Positions 22,579 to 39,713 of a stretch of DNA of 64,000 nucleotides are shown here, in pieces. The first letter of the stretch is position 1. Each line of letters begins with the position of its first letter. Below the pieces are notes generated by a model. That model searched no databases. It was not told the DNA's origin and saw only the letters and a program-made list of their open reading frames with translations. Origin of the DNA: Massilia sp. ZL223 (GTDB lineage Bacteria; Pseudomonadota; Gammaproteobacteria; Burkholderiales; Burkholderiaceae_D); the NCBI RefSeq assembly GCF_018119395.1, contig NZ_JAGPWD010000004.1:1-64000 (forward strand), given 5' to 3'. Made by a program: the position numbers and the translations under genes.

Positions 22579-23897
22579 GACGTTTTGATACGCAGTTCGG
22601 CACTACGGGCGTGGGCCTGCAGGCCTTCGCCATAGGCCAGTTCGGCCGCCACCTTGCCCAGGGTTTGCGCGCCCTGCTCGCTCACCTGGATGATGGACGA
22701 GCGCTTCTGGAAGTCGTACACGCCCAGCGGCGAGGAAAAGCGCGCCGTGCGCGAGGTCGGCAGCACGTGGTTCGGGCCGCAGCAGTAGTCGCCCAGCGAT
22801 TCGGACGAGAAGCGGCCCAGGAACATGGCGCCCGCGTGGCGGATCTTATCTGCCCACTGCATCGGCTCCGCGGCCGAGATTTCCAGGTGCTCGGCGGCGA
22901 TCGCGTTGGCGATCTCGCAGGCTTCAATCATGTCGCGCACCTTGATCAGGGCGCCGCGGTCGCTGAGCGAAGTGGTGATGGTCTCATGGCGCGGCATGGT
23001 TGGCAGCAGCTTGTGGATGCTGGCTTCGACCTGCGCGATGTAGTCCGCGTCCGGGCACAGCAGGATGGCTTGCGCCAGCTCGTCGTGCTCGGCCTGCGAG
23101 AACAGGTCCATCGCCACCCAGTCCGGGTCGGTGGTGCCGTCGCACAGCACCAGGATCTCGGAGGGCCCTGCGATCATGTCGATGCCCACGGTGCCGAACA
23201 CGCGGCGCTTGGCCGAGGCCACGAAGGCGTTGCCCGGGCCAACGATCTTGTCCACGGCCGGGATGGTCTCGGTGCCATAGGCCAGCGCGCCGACCGCCTG
23301 GGCGCCGCCGATGGTGATCACGCGGGTCACGCCGGCAATCGCGGCGGCGGCCAGCACCATGCGGTTCTTCACGCCGTCCGGGGTCGGGACCACCATGACG
23401 ATTTCCTTGACGCCGGCCACCTGGGCCGGAATCGCGTTCATCAGCACCGAGGAAGGATAGGCTGCCTTGCCGCCCGGGACATAGATGCCGACGCGGTCCA
23501 GCGGCGTCACGCGCTGGCCCAGCACGGTGCCGTCAGGCTCGGTGAAGGTGAAGCCGTTCAGTTCCTGCTTCTGGCGCTCGTGGAACACGCGGATGCGTTC
23601 GGCGGCGGTGCGCAGCGCGGCGCGCTGGGCTTCCGGCAGCGAGTCCAGGGCCTCAATGAGTTCGGCCTGCTTGATGTCGAAGGCGTCCATCGAGGATGCC
23701 CCGCCGTTCGGGATGCGGTCGAACTTGTTGGTGTACTCCAGCACGGCGGCATTGCCGCGCTTTTTGACGTCCGCAAGGATCTTCGCGACCGCCGTTTCGA
23801 TGGCGTCGTCGGTCTCCGCCTCGAATGCCAGCAGCGCATCCAGGGTGGGTTTGAAATCGGGAGCGGTGGAGTCGAGCTTGCGGATCTGTACTGCCAT
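22575..23897 (-). CDS. hisD: Histidinol dehydrogenase
   Basis: HisD catalyses the last two NAD-dependent oxidations from histidinol to histidine. The 440-residue product has [37 protein letters not shown], and the zinc/catalytic region [11 protein letters not shown] followed later by [20 protein letters not shown] 23897 ([10 protein letters not shown]) is chosen; the upstream open frame overlaps hisG. It begins two bases after the hisG stop and ends in a 4-base overlap with the methyltransferase. Confidence 0.97.
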   Translation of the reverse strand: MAVQIRKLDSTAPDFKPTLDALLAFEAETDDAIETAVAKILADVKKRGNAAVLEYTNKFDRIPNGGASSMDAFDIKQAELIEALDSLPEAQRAALRTAAERIRVFHERQKQELNGFTFTEPDGTVLGQRVTPLDRVGIYVPGGKAAYPSSVLMNAIPAQVAGVKEIVMVVPTPDGVKNRMVLAAAAIAGVTRVITIGGAQAVGALAYGTETIPAVDKIVGPGNAFVASAKRRVFGTVGIDMIAGPSEILVLCDGTTDPDWVAMDLFSQAEHDELAQAILLCPDADYIAQVEASIHKLLPTMPRHETITTSLSDRGALIKVRDMIEACEIANAIAAEHLEISAAEPMQWADKIRHAGAMFLGRFSSESLGDYCCGPNHVLPTSRTARFSSPLGVYDFQKRSSIIQVSEQGAQTLGKVAAELAYGEGLQAHARSAELRIKTS

Positions 23898-23899
23898 GT

Positions 23900-24574
23900 T
23901 CAGCCTACTTGTTGGGACGCGCGTTGGAAGGCGTCGAGGATCGGTTGCAGGCGCTCGCGCTTGAGCTTGAGCGCGGCCTGGTTGACCACCAGGCGCGAGG
24001 AGATGTCCATGATCTTTTCGACTTCGACCAGGTTGTTGGCGCGCAGGGTGCCGCCGGTCGAGACCACGTCGACGATGGCGTCCGACAGGCCGACCAGCGG
24101 CGCCAGTTCCATCGAGCCGTACAGCTTGATCAGGTCGACGTGCACGCCCTTGGCGGCGAAGTGCTCGCGCGCGGTGTTGACGAACTTGGTCGCCACGCGC
24201 AGGCGCGCGCCCTGGCGCACGGCGGTGTCGTAGTCGAAGCCGGCGTTCACCGCGACCGACATGCGGCACTTGGCGATCTGCAGGTCGATCGGCTGGTACA
24301 GGCCTTCGCCGCCATGCTCGAGCAGCACGTCCTTGCCGGCCACGCCGAAGTCGGCGGCGCCATGCTGGACATAGGTCGGCACATCGCTGGCGCGCACGAT
24401 CAGCACGCGCACGCCGGGGTCGTTGGTCGGGAGGATCAGCTTGCGCGAGGTCTCGGGGTTTTCCAGCACCTCGATGCCTGCCGCCGCCAGCAGCGGCAGA
24501 GTGTCTTCGAAGATGCGGCCCTTGGACAGCGCCAGGATCAGGCCGGAACTCGTGTTTTGGCTATTCGGATTCAT
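23900..24574 (-). CDS. hisG: ATP phosphoribosyltransferase, short form
   Basis: The first committed step: ATP plus PRPP gives phosphoribosyl-ATP. The 224-residue protein is the short (HisG-S) form: [16 protein letters not shown] at the N-terminus, and the PRPP loop in [15 protein letters not shown]. It lacks the C-terminal regulatory domain of long HisG, so it must work with the HisRS-like subunit HisZ, which is not in this window. The start is ATG 24574; the stop of murA is two bases upstream. Confidence 0.96.
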   Translation of the reverse strand: MNPNSQNTSSGLILALSKGRIFEDTLPLLAAAGIEVLENPETSRKLILPTNDPGVRVLIVRASDVPTYVQHGAADFGVAGKDVLLEHGGEGLYQPIDLQIAKCRMSVAVNAGFDYDTAVRQGARLRVATKFVNTAREHFAAKGVHVDLIKLYGSMELAPLVGLSDAIVDVVSTGGTLRANNLVEVEKIMDISSRLVVNQAALKLKRERLQPILDAFQRASQQVG

Positions 24575-24576
24575 GC

Positions 24577-25830
<1,254 letters not shown>

Positions 25831-25832
25831 GC

Positions 25833-26069
25833 TTAGCCTCCGAATTCTTCAGGGGTCAGGGTTTTCATCGACAGCGCGTGGATTTCCTCGCGCATGCGGT
25901 CGCCGAGCGCGGCGTACACCAGCTGGTGGCGCTGGATCGGGCGCTTGCCGGCGAAGGCCGGCGACACGATCACGGCCGTGAAATGGCGGCCGTCGCCTTC
26001 CACCTGCAAATGGGTGCATTCGAGGCCGGCGCTGATGTAGCTGTGGATCAGTTCTGGTGTGGTTTCCAC
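25833..26069 (-). CDS. ibaG: BolA-family protein IbaG/YrbA
   Basis: A 78-residue BolA-fold protein: [37 protein letters not shown], with the conserved His of the FAGK-x(5)-H-x-x-VY core that can bind an Fe-S cluster together with a monothiol glutaredoxin. A CGFS glutaredoxin partner is encoded in the same window (48876-49190). The start is GTG 26069 with a strong AGGAG about five bases upstream. Next to murA, as in many proteobacteria, where it is linked to envelope and acid-stress phenotypes. Confidence 0.93.
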   Translation of the reverse strand: METTPELIHSYISAGLECTHLQVEGDGRHFTAVIVSPAFAGKRPIQRHQLVYAALGDRMREEIHALSMKTLTPEEFGG

Positions 26070-26093
26070 GACAACTCCTGGGTAGATTCTTTG

Positions 26094-26857
26094 TTAGTGG
26101 CGCAGCTTGTAGCCGCGCTTGAGCATGTTGATTGCAATTGCCGCCAGCACCGCGAAGAACACGGCGACGATGGCCAGGCTGGTCCAGGGCGAGACATCGG
26201 ACTTGCCGAAGAAACCGTAGCGGAACCCGTCAATCATATAAAAGAACGGGTTGAAATGCGAGACGGCGAGCCAGAAGGGCGGCAGTTTCTGGATCGAATA
26301 GAACACGCCGGCCAGGAAGGTGGCGGGCATGATCAGGAAGTTCTGGAAGGCGGCCAGCTGGTCGAATTTCTCGGCCCAGATGCCGGCGATCACGCCCATG
26401 GTGCCGAGGATGGCCGCGCCCAGGAAGGCGAAGGCGACGATCCACAGCGGCGCCACGAAGCTCAGGTGGGCGAACCAGGCCGTGACCAGGAACACGCCGG
26501 CCCCGACCACGATCCCGCGCAGCACCGAGGCCAGCACATAGGCCGACAGGATCTCGGCATGCGACAGCGGCGGCAGCAGGATGAAGACCAGGTTGCCGGT
26601 GATCTTGGACTGGATCAGCGAGGAAGACGAGTTGGCGAAGGCGTTCTGCAGCACGCTCATCATCACCAGGCCCGGGATCAGGAAAGCGGTGTACGACACG
26701 CCTTCGAGCATCTCGACGCGGCCGTCGAGCACGTGGCCGAAGATCAGCAGGTAGAGCATGGCGGTGACGATCGGCGCCGCCACGGTCTGGGTCGCGACTT
26801 TCCAGAAGCGCAGCGACTCCTTGTAGAACAGGGTCCGGAAGCCCACGGAGAAGAGGT

Positions 26858-26861
<4 letters not shown>
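26094..26861 (-). CDS. ABC-2 type exporter permease (YadH-like)
   Basis: A 255-residue inner-membrane permease with about six hydrophobic segments and the ABC-2 signature region MPATFLAGVFYSI ... HFNPFFYMIDGFR. It starts RTLFYKESLRFWKV, typical of YadH-type exporters. The ATG overlaps the ATPase stop by four bases, so the two form one transporter. The substrate is unknown; the location just after the mla genes is conserved in Burkholderiales and suggests an envelope cargo (inference). Confidence 0.9.
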
Positions 26862-27769
<908 letters not shown>

Positions 27770-27920
27770 TCTTGTTGGGGAGGCGCGGACGCGCGGGACG
27801 GTGCGGTGAAACAGCCCATTATAGGGGAATTCGCAATGTCAAGAGCGACAGGGGATTTTCGGGACGCGCCGAAGCAGTGCCGGCGGAAGAAAAGAAGGCG
27901 ACGGGCGAACCCGCCGCGCA

Positions 27921-28196
27921 TCATTGCTGCGGCAGCAGCGAGTCGACCCCGTACAGGGCCGCGAGCTTGCGGACGTTGTCCGGCATGTTGATGAAGCGCA
28001 GGCGCTGGCCCGCCGCCTGTGCGCGGCGCTGCCAGGCCAGCAGCATCGCCACGCCCGAGGAGTCGGCCGCCTGGATGCCCGCCAGATCGAACACGGTCTC
28101 GCCGGCCTTGATCGCGAGCGCACCCTGTTCGAGTGCCGCCCGGGCGCTCTGGAAGGTCAGTGCATCGAGCGAAAGCATCGCATTGGCCTCGGCCAT
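27921..28196 (-). CDS. mlaB: STAS-domain phospholipid-transport subunit MlaB
   Basis: 91 residues, a single STAS domain: LSLDALTFQSARAAL, then VFDLAGIQAADSSGVAMLLAW, where the Asp-Ser-Ser-Gly turn is the STAS hallmark. MlaB binds and stabilises the ATPase MlaF in the inner-membrane MlaFEDB complex. It overlaps the mlaC stop by one base and is the last gene of the mla set. Confidence 0.88.
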   Translation of the reverse strand: MAEANAMLSLDALTFQSARAALEQGALAIKAGETVFDLAGIQAADSSGVAMLLAWQRRAQAAGQRLRFINMPDNVRKLAALYGVDSLLPQQ

Positions 28197-28843
28197 TACT
28201 TCGGCGCCTTCAGCGGCTTGTTGGCCAGCTGCGCATTGCGGTCGGCCAGGGTCTTGATCAGGCCATCGATGCCGCCCTTGTTGATCTGGCTGGTGAAGGT
28301 GCCCTTGTAGGTCTCGACCAGCCAGGCGCCCATCACGTTCAGGTCATAGATCTTCCAGCCCTGCGCGCCCTTGGCGACGCGGTAGTTCAGGGTGACCGGC
28401 TCGCCGCGCGAGACGTTCACCTGCGAACGCACTTCGACGTCGGTGGCGCCCGGTTCGGCGCGCAGCGGCTTGAACTCGACGGTCTGGTTGTCGACCTGCG
28501 ACAGCGCGCCGGCATAGGTGTACACCAGCAGGGTGCGGAACTCGTCCGACAGGCGCTTCTGCTGCTCCGGGGTGGCCTGGCGCCAGAAGCGGCCGGCCGC
28601 CTGCTGGGTCATCTTTTCGGAATCGACGTAGGGCAGGATCTTGGTGTTCACCAGGCCCATGATCTTGTTGCGGTTGCCGGCCTGGATCTCCTTGTCGGCC
28701 TTGACGGCGTCGAGGATCTCGGTGGAGATGCGCTTGACGAAGACGTCCGGCGCTTCTGCGGTGGCGGCCGGCGCGGCGATGGCGGCGGTGGCGAAGGCGA
28801 CGCTGGCGGTCGCGGTGGCGATCAACTGGATGATAGGCTTCAT
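28196..28843 (-). CDS. mlaC: Periplasmic phospholipid-binding protein MlaC
   Basis: A 215-residue periplasmic shuttle that carries phospholipid between outer-membrane MlaA and inner-membrane MlaFEDB. The signal peptide ends near AAIAAPAA. The Tol-Tol-Ttg2 domain shows ILPYVDSEKMTQQAAGRFWRQATPEQQKR, FRTLLVYTYAGAL, NYRVAKGAQGWKIYDLNVMG and LVETYKGTF. ATG 28843 is used because it starts the signal peptide. The gene sits between mlaA and mlaB. Confidence 0.95.
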   Translation of the reverse strand: MKPIIQLIATATASVAFATAAIAAPAATAEAPDVFVKRISTEILDAVKADKEIQAGNRNKIMGLVNTKILPYVDSEKMTQQAAGRFWRQATPEQQKRLSDEFRTLLVYTYAGALSQVDNQTVEFKPLRAEPGATDVEVRSQVNVSRGEPVTLNYRVAKGAQGWKIYDLNVMGAWLVETYKGTFTSQINKGGIDGLIKTLADRNAQLANKPLKAPK

Positions 28844-28920
28844 GTAGGGCTTTTCCTTTCGTTGGCAGCCGCGCAACCGGCCCGGTGGGACGGTTCGCGG
28901 CACTGACCGGTTAACTCTTC

Positions 28921-29697
28921 TTACTGCTTTTCGGATGACACCGGTTGCGGAACGACTTGCGAATTGGCGTCCGCATCCTTGTCTTCCGCCGCTTGCGGCG
29001 GATTGCCGTCGTAGACCTGGCTCTGGCGGCGCTGCATGTAGCCGTCGCGGATGAAGTCGTAGCGGTCCAGGGCGGCGTCTTCCAGCAGGCTGGTGGCGTC
29101 CAGCAGGGTGGCGCGCTTGTCGACCACGCGCACGGCGTTGCCGATGTTGCGCCAGTTGTCAGGCTGCTTGTATTTCCAGATGTCGGCGCCGATGTCGGCC
29201 GGCAAGGCCGCGGTGTCACGTACCGTAGATGGGCCCAACAATGGCAACATCAAGTAGGGGCCGCTTGGAACGCCCCAGACGCCCAGGGTCTGGCCGAAAT
29301 CTTCGTTGTGCTTCGGAATGCCCGCTTCCGAAGCGATGTCGAGCACGCCGAGCAGCCCGAAGGTCGAGTTGAAGGCGAAACGGGTCAAATCGCCCATGCC
29401 GGCCTGGCCTTTGCCTTGCAGCAGGTTATTGACGCCGCTCCAGGCATCCGACAAGTTGCCGAAGAAATTGTTCACGCCGGTCTGGACGGGACCCGGGGTG
29501 TAATCCTTGTAGACGGTGGCGGTCGGCTTGAGCACGGTGCGGTCGACCGCATCGTTAAAGCTGAACACGGCACGGTTGTAGCCTTCGAGCGGATCCTGTG
29601 GATTGGTCGCGGTCGAGGCGCAGCCGGTGAGCGCGAGCATCGCCGCGACGGCGGCGAGCGCGGAGGCGCGGCGGGCGGTACGGGAAACGTGGGTCAT
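28921..29697 (-). CDS. mlaA: Outer-membrane lipoprotein MlaA (VacJ)
   Basis: A 258-residue lipoprotein with lipobox LTGC (Cys about residue 26), then DPLEGYNRAVFSFNDAVDR, the VacJ signature. Later motifs are NNFFGNLSDAW, RFAFNSTFGLLGVLDIA and GPYLMLPLLGPSTVRD. MlaA removes mislocalised phospholipid from the outer leaflet and hands it to MlaC. Unlike E. coli, where it is unlinked, it is inside the mla operon here. It overlaps mlaD by four bases and has a Gln/Asp/Pro-rich disordered tail. Confidence 0.96.
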   Translation of the reverse strand: MTHVSRTARRASALAAVAAMLALTGCASTATNPQDPLEGYNRAVFSFNDAVDRTVLKPTATVYKDYTPGPVQTGVNNFFGNLSDAWSGVNNLLQGKGQAGMGDLTRFAFNSTFGLLGVLDIASEAGIPKHNEDFGQTLGVWGVPSGPYLMLPLLGPSTVRDTAALPADIGADIWKYKQPDNWRNIGNAVRVVDKRATLLDATSLLEDAALDRYDFIRDGYMQRRQSQVYDGNPPQAAEDKDADANSQVVPQPVSSEKQ

Positions 29698-30167
29698 TCG
29701 CTACCTTCCTTTCCTTCAGCGGCCTTGCTATAGATGAATTGGTTGATCAGGTCTTCCAGCACCGCAGCCGACTGGGTACGGTTGATGCGGTCGCCGTCGA
29801 CCAGGTTCTGGGTGTCGCCACCCGGTTCGATGCCGATGTACTGCTCGCCGAGCAGGCCAGCGGTCAAGATCTTCAGCGAACTATCTTTAGGGAATTTATA
29901 CGAGGGCTCGAGATCGAGGCGCACCAAGGCCTGGTAGGTCTTGTCGTCGAAGCTGATCTCGCCCACGCGGCCGACCACCACGCCCGCGCTCTTGACCGGC
30001 GCCTGCGGCTTGAGACCGCCGATGTTGTCGAACTTGCCAGTCACGGCATAGGTCTTGCCAAACGAAATGGTGCTCATGTTGCCGGCCTTCAGGGCCAGGA
30101 ACAGCAGCGATGCCAGGCCCAGCAGGACGAACAGGCCGACCCAAACGTCGATAGTTTTGCGATGCAT
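29694..30167 (-). CDS. mlaD: MCE-domain phospholipid-transport subunit MlaD
   Basis: 157 residues: one N-terminal transmembrane helix (about residues 7-27) and an MCE domain (VTGKFDNIGGLKPQAPVKSAGVVVGRV, about 40-120). MlaD forms a hexameric ring on the periplasmic side of MlaFE. It is slightly shorter than E. coli MlaD (about 183), lacking part of the C-terminal tail. It lies between mlaE (30-base gap) and mlaA (overlap). Confidence 0.95.
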   Translation of the reverse strand: MHRKTIDVWVGLFVLLGLASLLFLALKAGNMSTISFGKTYAVTGKFDNIGGLKPQAPVKSAGVVVGRVGEISFDDKTYQALVRLDLEPSYKFPKDSSLKILTAGLLGEQYIGIEPGGDTQNLVDGDRINRTQSAAVLEDLINQFIYSKAAEGKEGSE

Positions 30168-30197
30168 GTGAATACCTTACGGAACTTAGTTAATTCT

Positions 30198-30980
30198 TTA
30201 CTTGTTGAACATCAGGGCGGTCATGATGAAGTCCAGCCCCCAGACCATCAGCGAAGCGATCACGACGGTGCGCGTGGTGGCGCGCGACACGTCTTCCGGC
30301 GTCGGCTGGGCCTGGTAGCCCTGGAACAGGGCAGTAAAGGTCACCGCGACACCAAAGATAAAGCTCTTCAGCACACCGTTCAGTACGTCAGCTCGCACAT
30401 CGACGCCGGATTGCATCTGCGACCAGAACGCACCTTCGTCGACACCGATCAGCTGCACGCCGACCAGGTAGCCGCCCAGCACGCCGACGGCCGAGAACAC
30501 GGTGGCCAGCACCGGCATGGCGATCACGCCGGCCCAGAAGCGCGGCGCGAGCACGCGCTGCACCGGGTTAATCGCCATCATTTCCATGGCGGACAGCTGT
30601 TCGCCGGCCTTCATCAGGCCGATCTGCGCGGTGAGCGAGGTGCCGGCGCGGCCGGCGAACAGCAGCGCGGTCACGACCGGGCCCAGTTCGCGGGTCAGCG
30701 CCAGCGCCACGACCTGGCCCAGCTTCTGTTCGGCGCCGTACTGGTTCAGGGTGTAATAGCCCTGCAGGCCCAGCACCATGCCGACGAACAGGCCGGACAC
30801 GACGATGATCACCAGCGAATAGTTGCCGATGAAATGGACCTGTTCCGAGATCAGCGCGGGCCGGCGGAAGGCTCCGGGCGAGCAACCCAGCAGGGTAAAG
30901 AAGGAACGAGTGGCGAAGCCCAGGCTGGCGACGCTTTCGCGCACGGTGCGGCCGATGCTTTCGAGGATGCGGGCGATCAT
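30198..30980 (-). CDS. mlaE: Phospholipid ABC transporter permease MlaE
   Basis: A 260-residue inner-membrane permease with five to six hydrophobic helices and the MlaE/Ttg2B hallmark FAGRAGTSLTAQIGLMKAGEQLSAM, which contacts the ATPase. ATG 30980 overlaps the mlaF stop by four bases; the upstream open frame within mlaF is not part of the gene. Confidence 0.95.
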   Translation of the reverse strand: MIARILESIGRTVRESVASLGFATRSFFTLLGCSPGAFRRPALISEQVHFIGNYSLVIIVVSGLFVGMVLGLQGYYTLNQYGAEQKLGQVVALALTRELGPVVTALLFAGRAGTSLTAQIGLMKAGEQLSAMEMMAINPVQRVLAPRFWAGVIAMPVLATVFSAVGVLGGYLVGVQLIGVDEGAFWSQMQSGVDVRADVLNGVLKSFIFGVAVTFTALFQGYQAQPTPEDVSRATTRTVVIASLMVWGLDFIMTALMFNK

Positions 30981-31780
30981 TTGCTCACTCCCAGGCCCAG
31001 GTCCTCGGCGAGCGACTTGCCGGGATAGTGGAAGGGCACGGGGCCGTCCGGGGCCGCGTTGACGAACTGCTTCACGTACGGATCTTCCGAGACGCGCAGC
31101 TCGGCCGGCGTGCCTTCGGCGACGATCTTGCCTGCCGACATGAAGTACACATAGTCGGCGATGGCGAAGCATTCGTGCACGTCGTGCGAGACCAGGATCG
31201 AGGTCGAGCCGAGGGCGTCGTTCAGGTTGCGGATCAGGTTGGCGGTGACGCCCATCGAGATCGGGTCGAGGCCGGCAAAGGGCTCGTCGTACATGATCAG
31301 TTCCGGATCCAAAGCGACCGCGCGAGCTACTGCTACCCTGCGCGCCATGCCGCCCGAGATCTCGGCGGGCTTGAGGCGATGCGCATTGCGCAGGCCGACG
31401 GCGTTGAGCTTCATCAGGACCAGGTCACGGATCAGCTCTTCCGGCAGGTTCGTGTGTTCGCGCAACGGGAAGGCAACGTTATCGAAGACGGACAGGTCGG
31501 TGAACAGGGCGCCGAACTGGAACAGCATGCCCATGCGGCGGCGCAGGCGGTACAGGCCGTCGGTGTCGAGCTGGTGCACGACTTCGCCGCCCACGCGGAC
31601 TTCGCCGCGCTGGGGGCGGATCTGGCCGCCGATCAGGCGCAGCACGGTGGTCTTGCCACAGCCCGAGCCGCCCATGACGGCAATGAGCTTACCGCGTGGG
31701 AAATCCATGCGGAGGTTCGACAGGATGGAACGCTCTCCGTACGCAAAGTGCAGATCGCGAATTTCGACTAGGTTTGGCAC
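30977..31780 (-). CDS. mlaF: Phospholipid ABC transporter ATPase MlaF
   Basis: 267 residues, the motor of the Mla system. Walker A GGSGCGKTTVLRLIGG, signature ISGGMARRVAVARA (the GGMARR variant common in MlaF) and Walker B LIMYDEPFAGLDP are all present, followed by VSHDVHE with the switch His. The start is GTG 31780 (PNLVEIRDLHFAYG). It is first in an mlaFEDACB cluster that continues through the ABC exporter, murA and the his genes on one strand. A TACAAT at 31809-31814 on the - strand is a possible -10. Confidence 0.95.
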   Translation of the reverse strand: MPNLVEIRDLHFAYGERSILSNLRMDFPRGKLIAVMGGSGCGKTTVLRLIGGQIRPQRGEVRVGGEVVHQLDTDGLYRLRRRMGMLFQFGALFTDLSVFDNVAFPLREHTNLPEELIRDLVLMKLNAVGLRNAHRLKPAEISGGMARRVAVARAVALDPELIMYDEPFAGLDPISMGVTANLIRNLNDALGSTSILVSHDVHECFAIADYVYFMSAGKIVAEGTPAELRVSEDPYVKQFVNAAPDGPVPFHYPGKSLAEDLGLGVSK

Positions 31781-32100
31781 AGCGTGATTAATTTTTGAGG
31801 AATCCGGTATTGTAGTGCAGAAAGGGCAAGCCTTGCTGGCGGCACCTCCGTTTTGGAGGCTGGATCGACGTGCAATTACAACACAACTAACTCACGAGTC
31901 ACTAATTTGATGATCGTAAGTGGTTGTTTTTGAAGAGATATGTATGTCTCACGAGACTTCAGTTTGTTGAATCATATCAACAAATGCCCATAGGCAACCC
32001 ACCTCCTGCGTGGGGGAAGTTGTCGACTGAAGAAGCATAAAAGCCTGTACCGCTACGTGCTTTGCTGCAAAGCAGCAATGCCTGTTGATTCAGCTAACAA
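31781..32100. other. AT-richer, hairpin-rich spacer upstream of mlaF
   Basis: No gene is seen in these ~320 bases. Several short perfect stems occur in a row: 31845-31849/31855-31859, 31946-31950/31953-31957, 31963-31970/31977-31984 (8 bp, 6-base loop) and 31998-32002/32010-32014. The composition is clearly lower in GC than flanking genes. It must carry the mlaF promoter, and could encode a structured RNA (inference). Confidence 0.35.
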
Positions 32101-32126
32101 TAAAAAAGGCGGCCCGCAGGCCGCCT
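32101..32126 (-). terminator. Intrinsic terminator of gltBD
   Basis: An 8-bp GC-rich stem (32107-32114 with 32119-32126) and 4-base loop, followed on the - strand by a run of six T (32102-32107). It lies 25 bases past the gltD stop. Confidence 0.9.
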
Positions 32127-32151
32127 AAACGGAAACCTTGGAAACCGTTGA

Positions 32152-33615
<1,464 letters not shown>

Positions 33616-33662
33616 GTTGTTTTCCTTGTATCCATCGGAGAGAGCAGCCCGCTGCCCTACCA

Positions 33663-33752
33663 CCGTCATCCCGGCGCAGGCCGGGATCCAAGTTTTGCGT
33701 GCGCTGACGCTACGCTGGCAAACTTGGGTCCCGGCCTTCGCCGGGACGACGG
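33663..33752. repeat. Paired extragenic palindromes between gltB and gltD
   Basis: Facing units 33663-33695 and 33719-33752 (CCGTCATCCCGG...CCAAGTTT and CAAACTTGGG...GACGG). The first unit differs from the one at 53725 by a single base in its 32-base core. The pair separates two genes of one operon. Confidence 0.82.
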
Positions 33753-33773
33753 TTCATCTGTTATCGGCAGGCT

Positions 33774-38495
<4,722 letters not shown>

Positions 38496-38569
38496 GAGGC
38501 TTTCTCCACAGCTTTGGTAGGGGTATTAAATCGAGAATAGTGCAATGCAGCAGAATCGGCAACAAGAAT

Positions 38570-38636
38570 AATTAGGGTCAGAGTCGAATTATTTGACAAC
38601 TTTTTGAGAAGTCAATTAATTGGGGACAGAGTCAAT
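38570..38636 (-). repeat. Left flanking copies of the RAYT-associated repeat
   Basis: Two copies lie at 38570-38590 and about 38614-38636, reading GACTCTG(A/T)CCC on the - strand. The first is the exact inverse of 39651-39669 over 19 bases. They sit between gltB and the transposase gene, inverted relative to the five copies on the other side. Confidence 0.8.
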
Positions 38637-38699
38637 CGGGATGGATAAGAGCCAGCTTTCTAAACGCAAGCCGTTGATTTTGAATCAAAAAATACAAGC

Positions 38700-38726
38700 G
38701 AAAACGGCACGGATAACCGTGCCGTC
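38700..38726 (-). terminator. Terminator of the RAYT gene
   Basis: A 9-bp stem (38704-38712 with 38717-38725), 4-base loop, and a short TTTT on the - strand side, about 25 bases past the stop. Confidence 0.65.
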
Positions 38727-38750
38727 AGTAGGAGAGAGTCTTGCTCAGGG

Positions 38751-39455
38751 CTAGAGAAGAGGCGGAATCGGTTCCCGGAACGGGCGGCCGCGCTTGGCAG
38801 GAAGGATCTGGCGCTTGGTTTTACGCTCGAGATCGGCCTTGAAGGCGTCCGAGCCCAGCGGGGCGTTCTTCAGGATCGAGGTCGTGATGAAATCGACTTC
38901 CTGCTGGGACATGCCCTGCTCCACCAGGGCGATGTAGGCCGCCTCGCGCTGGAAGGGCGTGTTGCCCAGGCTCCAGTAGAGGGAGTGTTCGGTGACGATG
39001 CTGTCGGAACGCACCCCCGCGTGGTGGACGTAGCTCGACCAGGGATAGTCCGCCGGCGCATTCACCAGCTGGGCGCGGACCGGATTAAGCTCGATGTAGC
39101 GGCTGCAGGCCAGGAAATAGCGTTCGGTATCGATTAGCGAGGTGCGGAACCGGCCTTCGAACAGGCTGCCGGTGCGCTCGTACTTGTTGTTGAACCAGGG
39201 GACGTAGAAGCGGCCCACCTTCTGCATCATCAGGGCCAGGCCCGTGTCGTTCGAAGGCGTCGCCAGCAGGTGCAGGTGGTTCGGCATCAGCACATAGGCA
39301 TGGATCGCCACTTCATAGAAGCGGGCGGTCTCCTTCAGCCAGACCAGGAAGCGCTGGTAGTCGGCCTCTTCGCGGAAGATAGGCTGACGGTTATTCCCAC
39401 GCTGGATGATGTGGTAGGGCTGGTTCGGAACGATGAGTCGGGGAAGGCGTGCCAT
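38751..39455 (-). CDS. REP-associated tyrosine transposase (RAYT, Y1_Tnp family)
   Basis: A 234-residue Y1 HUH-type transposase of the IS200-like/RAYT group. It starts RLIVPNQPYHIIQRGNNRQPIF and has the metal-binding HUH motif in MPNHLHLLATP. The region RFYVPWFNNKYERTGSLFEGRF contains candidate catalytic Tyr residues (I do not assign which), followed by RYIELNPVRAQLV and YPWSSY, all hallmarks of PF01797 RAYTs. These are usually domesticated single-copy genes that spread or process short extragenic repeats and do not transpose themselves. The gene is bracketed by seven copies of a short repeat (38570-38636, 39497-39713). A Lys/Arg-rich C-terminal tail may bind nucleic acid. Confidence 0.9.
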   Translation of the reverse strand: MARLPRLIVPNQPYHIIQRGNNRQPIFREEADYQRFLVWLKETARFYEVAIHAYVLMPNHLHLLATPSNDTGLALMMQKVGRFYVPWFNNKYERTGSLFEGRFRTSLIDTERYFLACSRYIELNPVRAQLVNAPADYPWSSYVHHAGVRSDSIVTEHSLYWSLGNTPFQREAAYIALVEQGMSQQEVDFITTSILKNAPLGSDAFKADLERKTKRQILPAKRGRPFREPIPPLL

Positions 39456-39496
39456 GGCATCTGCTCAAACGATGAGCAGGCATTCTACATGAAAAA

Positions 39497-39713
39497 TTGA
39501 CTCTGTCCCTAATTAATCTCAAGCCACAGCCAAACCAGCGCGACTCCGTCCCCATTTATTTGAATACAGGGAAGAAAATCAGTTGACTCTGTCCCTAATT
39601 AGCCAGAATCCTCGCCGGACAGCCAGATCGAGCAGGAAATTGGCCAGTAATTCGACTCTGACCCTAATTGTCCGCCGGGCTATTGGCCAATAAATCGACT
39701 CTGACCCTCATTA
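39497..39713 (+). repeat. Right flanking array of the RAYT-associated repeat
   Basis: Five copies of a ~19-base unit TTGACTCTG(T/A)CCCTAATTA lie at 39497-39515, 39541-39558, 39583-39601, 39651-39669 and 39695-39713. All read on the + strand and are irregularly spaced (25-50 bases between copies). The copy variants match in pairs (T or A before CCC). Confidence 0.88.

Noticed and set aside
31781..32100. Spacer considered as 6S RNA or a known riboswitch
   Set aside because: No recognisable consensus of either could be aligned by eye; only the hairpins are reported.
38751..39455. RAYT considered as a full insertion sequence
   Set aside because: No target-site duplication or conventional IS ends were seen, and RAYT-type proteins are usually non-mobile single-copy genes; only the gene and its repeats are reported.
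38570..39713. Repeat array considered as a CRISPR
   Set aside because: Spacing is irregular, copies lie on both sides of a transposase in opposite orientation, units are only ~19 bases and no cas genes are present.
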